Assembly: GCF_003149455.1 (NCBI RefSeq)
Contig: NZ_QFFK01000001.1
Coordinates: 372,001 to 436,000, forward strand
DNA from: Chitinophaga deserti
GTDB taxonomy: Bacteria > Bacteroidota > Bacteroidia > Chitinophagales > Chitinophagaceae
Direction of reading: 5' to 3'
Length of the DNA: 64,000 nt
Of the stretch, positions 33,626 through 42,903 are shown in pieces. The notes beneath the pieces were generated by a model, which was not told the DNA's origin, made no database searches, and saw nothing but the letters and a program-made list of their open reading frames with translations. Each line of letters opens with the position of its first letter. Within the stretch, counting starts at the first letter, position 1. Made by a program: the position numbers and the translations under genes.

Positions 33626-36172
33626 TTATTGGGTAACGCCCTTCACATCCCAGGCTTTCAATTCCGATTTCACGGCTTCCAGGCTCATGCTGGTTTCCAG
33701 CTCCACCGTACGACTCATGCCAGGCAACAGGTCGAAGTAATTATCGGAGAAATGAGACTTGTCGTCTTTGTCCAGCAGCAGCCAGATGTTTTTGGCCAGC
33801 TTCGCGGAGCTAACCGTCACCAGCTTCTTCCCGCCCGATTCGTTTACTTCTAACCGGATATCCGCCACAGGCAGGTCCAGTTCGCGGGGTGCAACAAAGT
33901 AAAATACATTCTCAGAGAGGGTTTGATTTTCGTTTACCAGTTTGGCATACAAAATTACCTTCCGGGGATCGGCTCCCTGTAAAATAGCATCCTTATCCAT
34001 CTTCCATGCAATGTGAGAAGTATTGGATTTTGCCAGTACTTTCTCTTCGATGCGTTTGTTCACTTTCCCTTCGAGGTCCATCAGCGTCAGTTCCAGCCGG
34101 GCCTTCTCATCTTTCATCAGGTCATTCACCACATATGCCCTTACCTGTCCTTCTTCGGCAGCGATGCTTACCAGCACCGGTACGTACGCTTTCTGCACAA
34201 AGTATTGCAGTGCTTTCCAGCGGCCGTAGTAATCGATACCGCTCCAGGAAGCTCCCGGCCAGGTATCATTAAACTGCCAGTACAAGGTACCCATGCAGAA
34301 AGGCATATTGCGGCGGTGTGCTTCCATCCCTATTTTCATCCCTTCCGCCTGCAATACCTGGCTCATATAGAGAAACGCAGGGAAGTTCTTCGGACGGTGG
34401 TAGTAATGATCCATATACGTCTGAATTGCGGCATTACCACGGGTAAACGACTTCTGGTGCGACTGCATCACAAAAGAATGGATATCCCACTGTGTGGTAT
34501 CTGCAAAGCGGCGTACGGTATGAATATCGGGGAACGACTGGAAACCGAATTCGCTCATGAAGCGGGGAACGTGGGTGGTAAAGGCTTCGAACCACTCCAT
34601 ACCATGCCATACACCCCAGTAGTGGTTATCGCCATTGCGGAAATCTTCCGGACGGCCCCAGTTGCTGATGGGAGATGAAGGAAGATAAAACCGCGAAGGA
34701 TCGTGCGCTTTCACCTCATCGCGCAGCAATTCCTGGAAAAGGGTTTCATAGCCTTTGAGGAGCGATGCCCATTGTGCATCGGTATAGGCGTATCCATCCT
34801 TCCAGCCCCAGTTCTTGATGGCCACGGCAATTTCGTTATTACCGCACCAGAGTGCGAGTGAGGGGTGGTTGCGAAGGCGGCGGATGTTATAAGCGGTTTC
34901 TTCCTTCACCTGCGCCAGGAAGGCAGGGTCAGAAGGATAAAGCGTGCAGGCGAACATAAAATACTGCCATACAAGGATGCCTTTCTCATCGGCCAGATCA
35001 TAGAAAATATCGTTCTCATAAATACCGCCTCCCCAGATACGTACCATGTTGAAATGGCTGATAGCCATGTCGTGGAACATTTTACGGTAGCGGTCGTCGG
35101 TAACGCGTGGCAGGAAGTTGTCGGAAGGGATGTAGTTGGTCCCTTTCATGAACACCGGCTTGCCGTTTACTTTCAGGTAAAAGGAGGTGCCTTCATTATC
35201 GGGAGCATTCACCACTTCCACGGTACGCAGGCCAATGCGGCGCGTCAGCTGCTGCAGGGTGTCTTTACCATGAAGAATGGAAATGGTAACCGGGTAGAGG
35301 TATGCCTCGCCCAGTCCGTTAGGCCACCAGCGTTTGGGCTGTCGGATATTGAAAGGGATGTTGACCGATTGTTTGCCCGCCTGTAATGTGACCGGGAGCT
35401 TCTGTGAAGCAAAAGCTTTATTACCGCTGTGTACTACGGCGGTATAGGAACCTGCCTGCTGAACGTCTACTGTAAGTGAGGCTTCGAGGCTGGCGGATGC
35501 ATCTGTCAATTGCTGCTGTTTGATCCAGGCGTCCTGAAGCTGTACTTTATTCCAGGCGCGGAGGTATACAGGGCGCCAGATGCCGCTGGTTACATAGCGC
35601 GGGCCCCAGTCCCATCCGTAATGGTATGGTGCCTTACGGGCATGCACACTCAGCGGAATATCGCTGGCATCGTTGCCGGCAGGGTACACCAGCCTGTCCT
35701 GCATGAATTTGGGCATATCATGCATGATGGGGCTGTGGAAGAGAATGCGCAAGGTATTGCCATGCTGGCGGGCAATGGCTTTTACGTAGACCTCTTTGCC
35801 CACAAACATATTCTGTGCGCGGAGTATCAGTGAGTCGTTGAAATAAACGTCGGCGTAAGTATCCAGTCCGGTGAAGTCGAGTGCTATTGCATCGTTTGCG
35901 AACATTGCTGCCGGGATATCGAAAGTGGTGCGGTATTCCCAGTCTTTCTTATCGATCCATTGCAGGCCTTTTTCGTTGGCGCCGGCAAAGGGGTCGGGGA
36001 TGAGTTTGTGTGCGAGCAGGTCGGTATGTACGGTGCCGGGTACGGTGGCTTTCCGCCAGATGTTTTCGTCTGCCCTCCGGAATTCCCATCCGCTGTTCAG
36101 TTCCTTTAATTGCTGCGCCCTGGCCGGGATGGTGGCTGCCGCCAGCCCCAGGGCCACGATTAATCTCCTCAT
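33626..36172 (-). CDS. Beta-mannosidase (GH2), exported
   Basis: 848 residues with a signal peptide (MRRLIVALGLAAATIPARAQ). An N-terminal sugar-binding beta-sandwich with WEFRRADENIWRKATVPGTVHTDLL-type sequence and HYGWDWGPRYVTSGIW is diagnostic of beta-mannosidases within GH2. The acid/base Glu is in WCGNNE (near residue 429) and the nucleophile Glu in MSEFGFQSFP (near residue 532). It hydrolyses terminal beta-mannosides such as the Man-beta-1,4-GlcNAc of N-glycan cores. First gene of the pair with the fucosidase. Confidence 0.93.
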   Translation of the reverse strand: MRRLIVALGLAAATIPARAQQLKELNSGWEFRRADENIWRKATVPGTVHTDLLAHKLIPDPFAGANEKGLQWIDKKDWEYRTTFDIPAAMFANDAIALDFTGLDTYADVYFNDSLILRAQNMFVGKEVYVKAIARQHGNTLRILFHSPIMHDMPKFMQDRLVYPAGNDASDIPLSVHARKAPYHYGWDWGPRYVTSGIWRPVYLRAWNKVQLQDAWIKQQQLTDASASLEASLTVDVQQAGSYTAVVHSGNKAFASQKLPVTLQAGKQSVNIPFNIRQPKRWWPNGLGEAYLYPVTISILHGKDTLQQLTRRIGLRTVEVVNAPDNEGTSFYLKVNGKPVFMKGTNYIPSDNFLPRVTDDRYRKMFHDMAISHFNMVRIWGGGIYENDIFYDLADEKGILVWQYFMFACTLYPSDPAFLAQVKEETAYNIRRLRNHPSLALWCGNNEIAVAIKNWGWKDGYAYTDAQWASLLKGYETLFQELLRDEVKAHDPSRFYLPSSPISNWGRPEDFRNGDNHYWGVWHGMEWFEAFTTHVPRFMSEFGFQSFPDIHTVRRFADTTQWDIHSFVMQSHQKSFTRGNAAIQTYMDHYYHRPKNFPAFLYMSQVLQAEGMKIGMEAHRRNMPFCMGTLYWQFNDTWPGASWSGIDYYGRWKALQYFVQKAYVPVLVSIAAEEGQVRAYVVNDLMKDEKARLELTLMDLEGKVNKRIEEKVLAKSNTSHIAWKMDKDAILQGADPRKVILYAKLVNENQTLSENVFYFVAPRELDLPVADIRLEVNESGGKKLVTVSSAKLAKNIWLLLDKDDKSHFSDNYFDLLPGMSRTVELETSMSLEAVKSELKAWDVKGVTQ

Positions 36173-36251
36173 AAACTGTCTGTAAATGGTTAAATACCGG
36201 GTAAAAATAACTGATTATGAAGAATCGGCCCGCATTTCGGATATTTGGGGC

Positions 36252-36419
36252 ATGAAAAGCATCTGGCAGCAGATCCTGCAATACCTCTACATCCGCAAGC
36301 GCGATAAATCCGAACCGCTGAACACCAACACGAAGCTCATGCACGGCATGAACCGGATTTCCATCCTGTTATTCCTGATAGCGATATTGATTCTCCTGTA
36401 TAAGCTTATTTTCCGCTAA
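36252..36419 (+). CDS. Small membrane protein, DUF6728-like
   Basis: 55 residues from the ATG at 36252 (MKSIWQQILQYLYIRKRDKS); the frame is open further upstream but that part lacks conservation I recognise. A basic, amphipathic N-terminal half is followed by one C-terminal membrane helix (RISILLFLIAILILLYKLIF). I recall short proteins of this form in Chitinophagaceae annotated DUF6728; function is unknown. Its end overlaps the 3' end of lpxB on the opposite strand by 14 bp. Confidence 0.65.
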   Translation: MKSIWQQILQYLYIRKRDKSEPLNTNTKLMHGMNRISILLFLIAILILLYKLIFR

Positions 36420-37512
36420 CCATCCGTACAATTTCGGAGGCGGCTTTCTGTGAAGCGGTACCATCGCCCAGGAGTGTCCAGAGCGTGGCGTAATCGGCTT
36501 TCATCTGCTGATGACGGGCCGTATCCTTCAGGATAAGCGTGAGTTCCTTCAGCAGGTTTTCCTCCGTAAGATCGTGCTGGATGAGCTCTTTCACCACCAG
36601 CTTATCCATAATGAGGTTTACCAGCGAAATGTACTTCACTTTGATGAGCCTTTTGGCGAAGAAGTAGGAAATGGGGCTACCCTTGTAGCATACCACTTCC
36701 GGTACGCCAAAGAGCGCAGTTTCCAGGGTGGCGGTACCGCTGGTAACCAGTGCGGCAGTAGCCTGGATAAGGAGCGGGTAAGTTTGCCCCTTCACGGTAG
36801 ATACGTTGGGATATGCGTCTGTATACTGACGGAGGAACGAATCGTCCAGGCTGGGGGCCTGGGCTACGATGAACTGATATTCGGGGAAGTACTTGGCAAC
36901 GGAAAGCATTACCGGCAGCTTCTTGGTTACCTCCTGCTTTCTGCTCCCGGGGAGCAGGGCAATAATAGGCTTATCGGAGAACGGCGGTAACGGCGGCGCC
37001 TGCTGCGCTGCTTTCACCGCTTCGATGAGGGGATGCCCCACATACGTTACTTCAAAGTTCCATTTCTTGTAGAAGTCCTGCTCAAAAGGCAGGATCACCA
37101 GCATTTTATCTACTACTTCACGGATCTTTTTCACACGGCCTTCTTTCCAGGCCCATACCTGCGGGCTGATATAATAAATCACTTTAATCCCCTGCTGCTT
37201 TGCCCATTCGGCAATGCGGAGGTTAAACCCGGGATAGTCGATGAGGATGAGCACATCGGGCTTCCAGGCAGTGATGTCCTGTTTACAATAATCGAGGTTT
37301 TTAAGAATTGTGCGGAGGTTCATGATCACTTCTGCAAAGCCCATGAAAGCAAGCTCCTTGTAGTGCTTCACTACGGTAGCACCCGCCTGTTGCATGAGAT
37401 CGCCTCCCCAGCAACGGATGTTTGCCGAAGGGTCCTGTTGTTTAAGTTGAAGGATCAGGTTGCTTCCGTGCAGATCGCCGGAGGCTTCTCCCGCAATGAT
37501 GTAATACTTCAT
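36406..37512 (-). CDS. lpxB: Lipid-A-disaccharide synthase LpxB
   Basis: 368 residues, normal for GT19. It begins MKYYIIAGEASGDLHGSNLI, the family signature, and contains LIDYPGFNLRIAEWAKQ, YYISPQVWAWKEGR, ALLPGSRKQEV and VTSGTATLETALFGVPEVVCYKG. It condenses UDP-diacylglucosamine with lipid X on the inner face of the cytoplasmic membrane during lipid A synthesis. It lies in a minus-strand run after surE and a small membrane protein gene, with a 9-bp gap to the latter, so likely one operon. Confidence 0.97.
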   Translation of the reverse strand: MKYYIIAGEASGDLHGSNLILQLKQQDPSANIRCWGGDLMQQAGATVVKHYKELAFMGFAEVIMNLRTILKNLDYCKQDITAWKPDVLILIDYPGFNLRIAEWAKQQGIKVIYYISPQVWAWKEGRVKKIREVVDKMLVILPFEQDFYKKWNFEVTYVGHPLIEAVKAAQQAPPLPPFSDKPIIALLPGSRKQEVTKKLPVMLSVAKYFPEYQFIVAQAPSLDDSFLRQYTDAYPNVSTVKGQTYPLLIQATAALVTSGTATLETALFGVPEVVCYKGSPISYFFAKRLIKVKYISLVNLIMDKLVVKELIQHDLTEENLLKELTLILKDTARHQQMKADYATLWTLLGDGTASQKAASEIVRMVSGK

Positions 37513-37521
37513 GCCCCGTTC

Positions 37522-37824
37522 TTAGATGATTTTAAGCAGCAAGATAACGATTGCGTATAACAATGTGACCAGGAATATGCCACGGGCCGTAAGGTCGCGG
37601 CGTTTGCGGGTATAGAGATAAAACACCACACCATTTGCCAGCAGGCAGATGCTGATGATTTTCGGAATGAGGTAACGGTTGTTGCTGAGCATTTTCAGGA
37701 ACTCGCCCAGGCCCAGATTCTTGGGATAAATAGCGATCAGGTAATATAACAGGAAGGCTATCAACGGCGTAAGGAAGCCGAGTAAAATGCCCAGTGATAG
37801 TTTGTCTTGTTTTAACATGTTCAT
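37522..37824 (-). CDS. Small integral membrane protein of unknown function
   Basis: 100 residues with three membrane helices: LGILLGFLTPLIAFLLYYLIAI, LIPKIISICLLANGVVFYLY and GIFLVTLLYAIVILLLKII. I recognise no named family. It sits between surE (7 bp after its stop) and lpxB (9 bp before its start), which argues that it is a real gene and that it is co-expressed with envelope biogenesis functions. Start could also be the second Met at 37818. Confidence 0.75.
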   Translation of the reverse strand: MNMLKQDKLSLGILLGFLTPLIAFLLYYLIAIYPKNLGLGEFLKMLSNNRYLIPKIISICLLANGVVFYLYTRKRRDLTARGIFLVTLLYAIVILLLKII

Positions 37825-37831
37825 AGGATTA

Positions 37832-38602
37832 TCAGAATTGCCATTCGGCTTCGAGTTGTTTTTTCAGGCGGTAGTTGGTAAGGTCGTACTGCACCGGCAC
37901 AAGGGATGTATACCCGTTTTCCAGCGCCCATACATCAGTGTCGTCGCCGGTGTCCTGGTTTTTGAAAGCGCCGGTGAGCCAGTAGTACTTTTTGCCGTGA
38001 GGGTCTCTCCTTTCATCGAATTCTTCCTGCCATTTGGCATTGGCCTGGCGGCAGATGCGGATGCCTTTATAATCTTTCGCCGGAACGTCAGGGATATTAA
38101 CGTTAAACAGGGTGTGTGCCGGTAGCGGAGTTTCCAGCATACGGCGCGTTACTTCATGTGCCACCTTACGGCTGGAAGTAAAGTCTGCATCGTAAGCATA
38201 GTTAAGGAACGAAAACCCTACTGAGGGAATCCCTTCAATAGCTGCTTCCATAGCGGCAGACATAGTGCCGGAATAAATGATATTGATGGAATGATTGGCG
38301 CCGTGGTTAATACCGCTCACGCAAACATCGGGCGCGCGGTGCAGTATCTTGTCGCGGGCCAGTTTCACACAGTCTACCGGTGTACCGGAACACTGCCAGG
38401 CTTCGATCCCTTCGAAGATATCGACGGTATTGAGCCGGAGCGGGAACCCAAGCGTGATGGCATGGCCTTTACCGGACTGCGGACTATCGGGTGCTACCAC
38501 TACCACCTGCCCCAGGGGGCGCACGGCCTCAATGAGGTTGCGGATGCCCGGAGCGGTTATCCCGTCGTCGTTTGTTACCAGTATCAATTTTTCCTGCTTC
38601 AC
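37832..38602 (-). CDS. surE: 5'/3'-nucleotidase SurE
   Basis: 256 residues if translation begins at the GTG at 38602, giving MKQEKLILVTNDDGITAPGI; no in-frame ATG lies nearby and an upstream TTG would add 14 unlikely residues. Motifs of the SurE phosphatase fold are present: NDDG near the N-terminus, PDSPQSGKGHAIT, SGTPVDCVKLA and SGINHGANHSINIIYSGTMSAAMEA. It is a metal-dependent cytoplasmic nucleotidase linked to stationary-phase survival. First gene of the surE, small membrane protein, lpxB run. Confidence 0.95.
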   Translation of the reverse strand: MKQEKLILVTNDDGITAPGIRNLIEAVRPLGQVVVVAPDSPQSGKGHAITLGFPLRLNTVDIFEGIEAWQCSGTPVDCVKLARDKILHRAPDVCVSGINHGANHSINIIYSGTMSAAMEAAIEGIPSVGFSFLNYAYDADFTSSRKVAHEVTRRMLETPLPAHTLFNVNIPDVPAKDYKGIRICRQANAKWQEEFDERRDPHGKKYYWLTGAFKNQDTGDDTDVWALENGYTSLVPVQYDLTNYRLKKQLEAEWQF

Positions 38603-38677
38603 CTTGTTACTTTTATCAACAAATGTACATGCACCGGCGCACAAATCCTGCGGTTGTTAATTTTTTAACCCCGGAAA

Positions 38678-39460
38678 TCAGATATCAGACTTCTTCATTT
38701 TACGCCATCCGAGCAATCCGAAGAGGATGATCCACCCAAAGGCGATCAGCTGCAGCGTTGCTTTAGACGGAGGAGCACCGCCTTCGCGAACCAGGTTCCT
38801 TACGATCCCGGAATCGCCGGGGATAAGGCGGTCTGTACATTCCAGCGGGAGGAACACGCTGCTATGGAACTTTACCTTGAATTCGAGTAATCCCATCAGT
38901 GCCATTTCCCCGATATAGGCATACATCACATAAATGGCGATGGCTATTCCCGCCCGGCGCATATAAATGCCGAGGAAAAACGCCAGCGACAGGTAAGTCA
39001 TATTCTGCACGAAAGCGTACCAGATAAACTCGGTTCCATCACCCACACTGCCACGGCCTGACTTCAATCCGAAAAACAGGGAAGTGAGTGCCATTACAGC
39101 GGTCATGAAGATGGCGGCCGATACCATGGTACCGTATTTGGCGAAAAAGAACTGCTCCCTGCTCCAGCCGTCGATAATGTTCTGGCGTACAGTGCGGAAG
39201 TTGTTCTCATTCGTCAGCGAAATAATCAGCAGGATGCCCATAACAGGCGACATCCAGCTACCCAGCCAGGCGGCTGTTTCCCATACTTTGGGGAAGCTGA
39301 AGGAAGAGAGGTATGCCGAGATCATCTGGTTCGCATTCAGCAGGATGCTTTCATACGCCCAGCAAATCAGGGGAACACCTATGAGGAAGAGGCCGGAAAG
39401 GATCCAGAAAGTGCGGTATGCCTTTACTTTCAGCCATTCTATTTTTAAGAGATCGGTCAT
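38678..39460 (-). CDS. ABC-2 type transporter permease
   Basis: 260 residues with six membrane segments: TFWILSGLFLIGVPLICWA, the pair around PVMGILLIISLT, TMVSAAIFMTAVMALTSLFFG, NMTYLSLAFFLGIYM, IAIAIYVMYAYIGEMALMG and LQLIAFGWIILFGLLGW. This is the usual layout of one-domain ABC-2 permeases. It begins 11 bp after the ATPase gene, so the two make an exporter of unknown substrate, probably as a homodimer of each subunit. Confidence 0.88.
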   Translation of the reverse strand: MTDLLKIEWLKVKAYRTFWILSGLFLIGVPLICWAYESILLNANQMISAYLSSFSFPKVWETAAWLGSWMSPVMGILLIISLTNENNFRTVRQNIIDGWSREQFFFAKYGTMVSAAIFMTAVMALTSLFFGLKSGRGSVGDGTEFIWYAFVQNMTYLSLAFFLGIYMRRAGIAIAIYVMYAYIGEMALMGLLEFKVKFHSSVFLPLECTDRLIPGDSGIVRNLVREGGAPPSKATLQLIAFGWIILFGLLGWRKMKKSDI

Positions 39461-39471
39461 GACGGGGGAGA

Positions 39472-40365
39472 TTAATTGGTCAGTTCAATGAAACGCGCTT
39501 CCAGGCTCTTACGGCGCAGGGCGAGATAGTTGAGGGTGATGCCCTGTTCGAAACAGTAAGCGTTTACCTGATCGGCAGTTTGCCCGTTTTCCATTACAAT
39601 CTGGAAACCACCGTTGTGACGGCGCAGAGAGCGGAGGCCCGGCAAGGCGTTTAATGCCTGTTCCAGTTTTCCTGCATCAGGGGCACTTACTTCGATCATA
39701 TCTTCGCTGGACAGCACTTCATCTACATGCCCGCAGGTGAGCAATACTCCCTTTTTCATGATAGCAACGTGGGTGCAGACCTTCTCCACTTCATCGAGTA
39801 AGTGGCTGGCCATGATAACGGTAGTACCCTGCTTACCCAGTTCCCGGATCATATCCCGGATCTCTGCGATACCGGCGGGGTCGAGGCCGTTGGTAGGTTC
39901 ATCGAGCAGTAATACTTCCGGATTACCCAGTAGAGCGCTGGCAATGGCGAGGCGCTGCTTCATACCGAGTGAGAAGGTGCTGAATTTTGAATCTTTCCTT
40001 TCCCACAGCCCGGCAAGTTTCAACACGCGCTCGATATCATCGTGCCCATGTTGTTTGATGGCTGCAGCTATTTCAAGATTGCGGACTGCGGAATAATAGT
40101 GGTAGAAGTTGGGTGTTTCCAGCAGGGTTCCGATGCGGCGGCGGAGTGAGTGATGCGCAGGCTGGCCAAACCAGGTATAGGTACCGGAATTGGCCTTCAG
40201 CACGTCCATCACAATTGCCAGCAGTGTTGTTTTACCGCTCCCGTTAGGGCCCAGCACGCCGAATACGCTACCGGCAGGTACGTCGAAAGACACGCCGTTA
40301 AGCGCCTGCACAGGGCCATAGCGCTTGGAGAGCTGGTGTAGGGATAGGATTTTTGTGTGTTCCAA
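39472..40365 (-). CDS. ABC transporter ATP-binding protein
   Basis: 297 residues, beginning with a TTG codon at 40365 (MEHTKILSLHQLSKRYG); no in-frame ATG offers a better start. Walker A is GPNGSGKTT, the signature is FSLGMKQRLAIASAL, and Walker B is LLLDEPTNGLDP, with the switch His in VIMASHLLDEVEKV. A 75-residue C-terminal extension is typical of ABC-2 exporter ATPases of the CcmA/NatA type. It pairs with the permease at 38678. Confidence 0.93.
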   Translation of the reverse strand: MEHTKILSLHQLSKRYGPVQALNGVSFDVPAGSVFGVLGPNGSGKTTLLAIVMDVLKANSGTYTWFGQPAHHSLRRRIGTLLETPNFYHYYSAVRNLEIAAAIKQHGHDDIERVLKLAGLWERKDSKFSTFSLGMKQRLAIASALLGNPEVLLLDEPTNGLDPAGIAEIRDMIRELGKQGTTVIMASHLLDEVEKVCTHVAIMKKGVLLTCGHVDEVLSSEDMIEVSAPDAGKLEQALNALPGLRSLRRHNGGFQIVMENGQTADQVNAYCFEQGITLNYLALRRKSLEARFIELTN

Positions 40366-40395
40366 GTTGACAGATTTGAATGGCGAAAATATACT

Positions 40396-42795
40396 TTAGT
40401 TGCGAACTGGCTTACCTGTTTTCAGCACGCTCTGCAATCTTTCCAGGGTTTTCCTTTCACCACAGAGGCTGAGGAATGCTTCCCTTTCCAGATCCAGCAG
40501 ATACTGCTCACTCACGAGTGCCGGTTCAGACAGGTCGCCGCCGCACATAACGTACGCCAGCTTCCCTGCAATCTTTGCATCATGTTCTGAAATGTAGCGG
40601 GCAAATTTCATGGCATTGATCCCTGTGAGCATGGCTCCCAGTGCGCCACGGCCCATCACTTTAACGTCCGTCCGCTCAATGGGGCGCACATATCCCGCAT
40701 CGGCCAGTTCTATTGCTTTTTGCTTCGCATCGGCAATGATACGGCTGTGGTTAAGACTCACAGCATCAATTCCATGGCGGAGAATGCCCAGCTCAAATGC
40801 TTCCTGCGCAGAGGTGGCTACCTTAGCCTGTGCAATGGTCAGGAAACGATCCTGCAGAATGGGGTTCTCGATCTGCCCTTCCTTATATTCGTCGGACGCG
40901 CGCAGCGCAAATTCTTTCGTACCGCCGCCACCGGGGATCAGGCCTACGCCCAGTTCCACCAGTCCGATATAGGATTCCGCTCCTGCCTGAACAGCATCGG
41001 CGTGAAGGCTCATTTCACAACCGCCACCCAGCGTAAGGCCGTGAGGCGCTACCACCACCGGGATGTTGGAATACCGCAAACGCATGGTACTCCGCTGGAA
41101 AAGGCGTACTGCCATATCCAGTTCATCGTACTCCTGCTCGGCAGCAAACATGAAGATCATTCCCACATTGGCACCTGCAGAAAAGTTGGCGGCATCATTA
41201 GCCAGTACCAGACCACGGAAGTCTTTCTCAGCACGGTCGATTGATTTATGCACGCCTTCCAGCACTTCGCCCCCGATGGTATTCATCTTCGTTTTCCATT
41301 CGAGGGAAAGGATGCCATCGCCCAGGTCGTACAGATTACAGGCGCTGTTCTTCCAAACGATGTTATTGGAGAGGTTTTCGAGGATGATGAATGCATCTGC
41401 CCCCGGAACCGCTTTGTATGCTTTGGAAGCGAGGTCGTAATAGAACTTCTTCCCGTTTTCTACTTTGTAAAAGCTTTTCACACCGGCTGCCAGCATTTCT
41501 TCCACCCAGGGGGCCACGGTACGGCCTTTGTCCTTAATGGTTTTGATACCATTTTCCACACCCAGCAGATCCCAGGTTTCGAATGCGCCTATCTCCCATC
41601 CGAAGCCTGCTTTCATGGCATCGTCTACCTTATACAGGTCGTCGGCGATTTCGGGAATGCGGTGGGAAATGTAGGAGAAAAGGTAGGCGTGGAAGTTCTT
41701 GTAAAACTCTCCCGCTTTATCGCCGGCGTTGGCCAGCATTTTAATACGTTGCTTCAGATCCTCCACAGGCTTTGCGGCATCGATAGATGCAAACTTCGCG
41801 CGCTGCCTGGGGCCGTATTCCATGGTCTGGAGATTAAGCGTAAGGATTTCCTTTCCGCCTTCTCCTTTTGTTTTCTTGTAAAAGCCCTGACCGGTTTTAT
41901 CGCCCAGCCAGTTATTCTCCACTACCTTTTGCAGGAAGGGAGGTATTTCCATGATAGCACGTGCTTCATCGTTCGGCGCATTGTCTGCCACGCCTTTGGC
42001 CACTTTCACGAGTGTATCGATACCCACTACGTCGGCAGTACGGAAAGTAGCGGATTTAGGCCGGCCAATGATGGGGCCTGTCAGTGAATCCACTTCATCA
42101 ATCCCCAGCCCCATTTCCTGCATGATGTGGAAAATAGCCATGATGGAGAAAACACCAACACGGTTAGCGATGAACGCCGGTGTGTCTTTACACAGTACGG
42201 TGGTTTTACCAAGAAAAAGGTCGCCGTAGTGCATGAGGAATTCCGTTACCGCAGGGTCGGTATGCGGCGTGGGAATGATCTCCAGTAAACGGAGATAGCG
42301 GGGCGGGTTGAAGAAGTGTGTTCCGCAGAAATGCTTTTGGAAGTCGGCACTGCGCCCTTCCGCCATGAGGTGGATGGGAATGCCGGAAGTATTGGAGGTG
42401 ATGAGTGTGCCCGGTGTGCGGTATTTCTCTACCTGTTCGAACACTTTCTTTTTGATATCGAGATTTTCCACCACTACTTCAATGATCCAGTCGCATCCTG
42501 CGATGGATTTCATATCGTCGTCGAAGTTACCGGTAGTGATGTGTTTGGCTGCTTCTTTGGTATAAAGCGGGGAAGGATTGGATTTGATGGCGGCCTGCAA
42601 TGCATCATTCACGATGCGGTTACGAACTGCCGGGCTTTCGAGGGTCTGGCCTTTGGCTTTCTCCTTATCATTTGGTTCTTTCGGTACAATATCCAGCAGT
42701 AAAACTTTTACGCCTACACCGGCAAAGTGGCACGCAATCCGCGAACCCATTACTCCTGAACCCAGCACAGCAACTTTATTGATCCTTCTTTGCAT
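40396..42795 (-). CDS. 3-hydroxyacyl-CoA dehydrogenase/enoyl-CoA hydratase (FadN/FadB-type)
   Basis: 799 residues. The order is N-terminal NAD-binding domain (KVAVLGSGVMGSRIACHFAG), 3-hydroxyacyl-CoA dehydrogenase C-terminal domains (GTHFFNPPRYLRLLEIIPT, DKTGQGFYKK), then a C-terminal crotonase domain (about 500-700) with NDAANFSAGANVGM and THGLTLGGGCEMSLHAD-like sequence. This dehydrogenase-first arrangement is that of Bacillus FadN rather than E. coli FadB. It performs the hydration and oxidation steps of fatty acid beta-oxidation. No thiolase or acyl-CoA dehydrogenase gene is adjacent in the window. Confidence 0.93.
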   Translation of the reverse strand: MQRRINKVAVLGSGVMGSRIACHFAGVGVKVLLLDIVPKEPNDKEKAKGQTLESPAVRNRIVNDALQAAIKSNPSPLYTKEAAKHITTGNFDDDMKSIAGCDWIIEVVVENLDIKKKVFEQVEKYRTPGTLITSNTSGIPIHLMAEGRSADFQKHFCGTHFFNPPRYLRLLEIIPTPHTDPAVTEFLMHYGDLFLGKTTVLCKDTPAFIANRVGVFSIMAIFHIMQEMGLGIDEVDSLTGPIIGRPKSATFRTADVVGIDTLVKVAKGVADNAPNDEARAIMEIPPFLQKVVENNWLGDKTGQGFYKKTKGEGGKEILTLNLQTMEYGPRQRAKFASIDAAKPVEDLKQRIKMLANAGDKAGEFYKNFHAYLFSYISHRIPEIADDLYKVDDAMKAGFGWEIGAFETWDLLGVENGIKTIKDKGRTVAPWVEEMLAAGVKSFYKVENGKKFYYDLASKAYKAVPGADAFIILENLSNNIVWKNSACNLYDLGDGILSLEWKTKMNTIGGEVLEGVHKSIDRAEKDFRGLVLANDAANFSAGANVGMIFMFAAEQEYDELDMAVRLFQRSTMRLRYSNIPVVVAPHGLTLGGGCEMSLHADAVQAGAESYIGLVELGVGLIPGGGGTKEFALRASDEYKEGQIENPILQDRFLTIAQAKVATSAQEAFELGILRHGIDAVSLNHSRIIADAKQKAIELADAGYVRPIERTDVKVMGRGALGAMLTGINAMKFARYISEHDAKIAGKLAYVMCGGDLSEPALVSEQYLLDLEREAFLSLCGERKTLERLQSVLKTGKPVRN

Positions 42796-42857
42796 AATTT
42801 CCAGCTTTAGAGCAATGAATTTAGCATTTTTTACGGTTGAAAACTTGCCTGAAACGA

Positions 42858-42885
42858 AAAAGGCCGGCGAATCCGCCGGCCTTTT
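42858..42885. terminator. Terminator between metG and the beta-oxidation gene
   Basis: Perfect 12-bp stem (42858-42869 and 42874-42885) with an AATC loop; the outer arms are A-rich on the left and T-rich on the right, so it works for the minus-strand metG transcript. Confidence 0.88.
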
Positions 42886-42903
42886 AACATTATTTTCTGA
42901 GGA

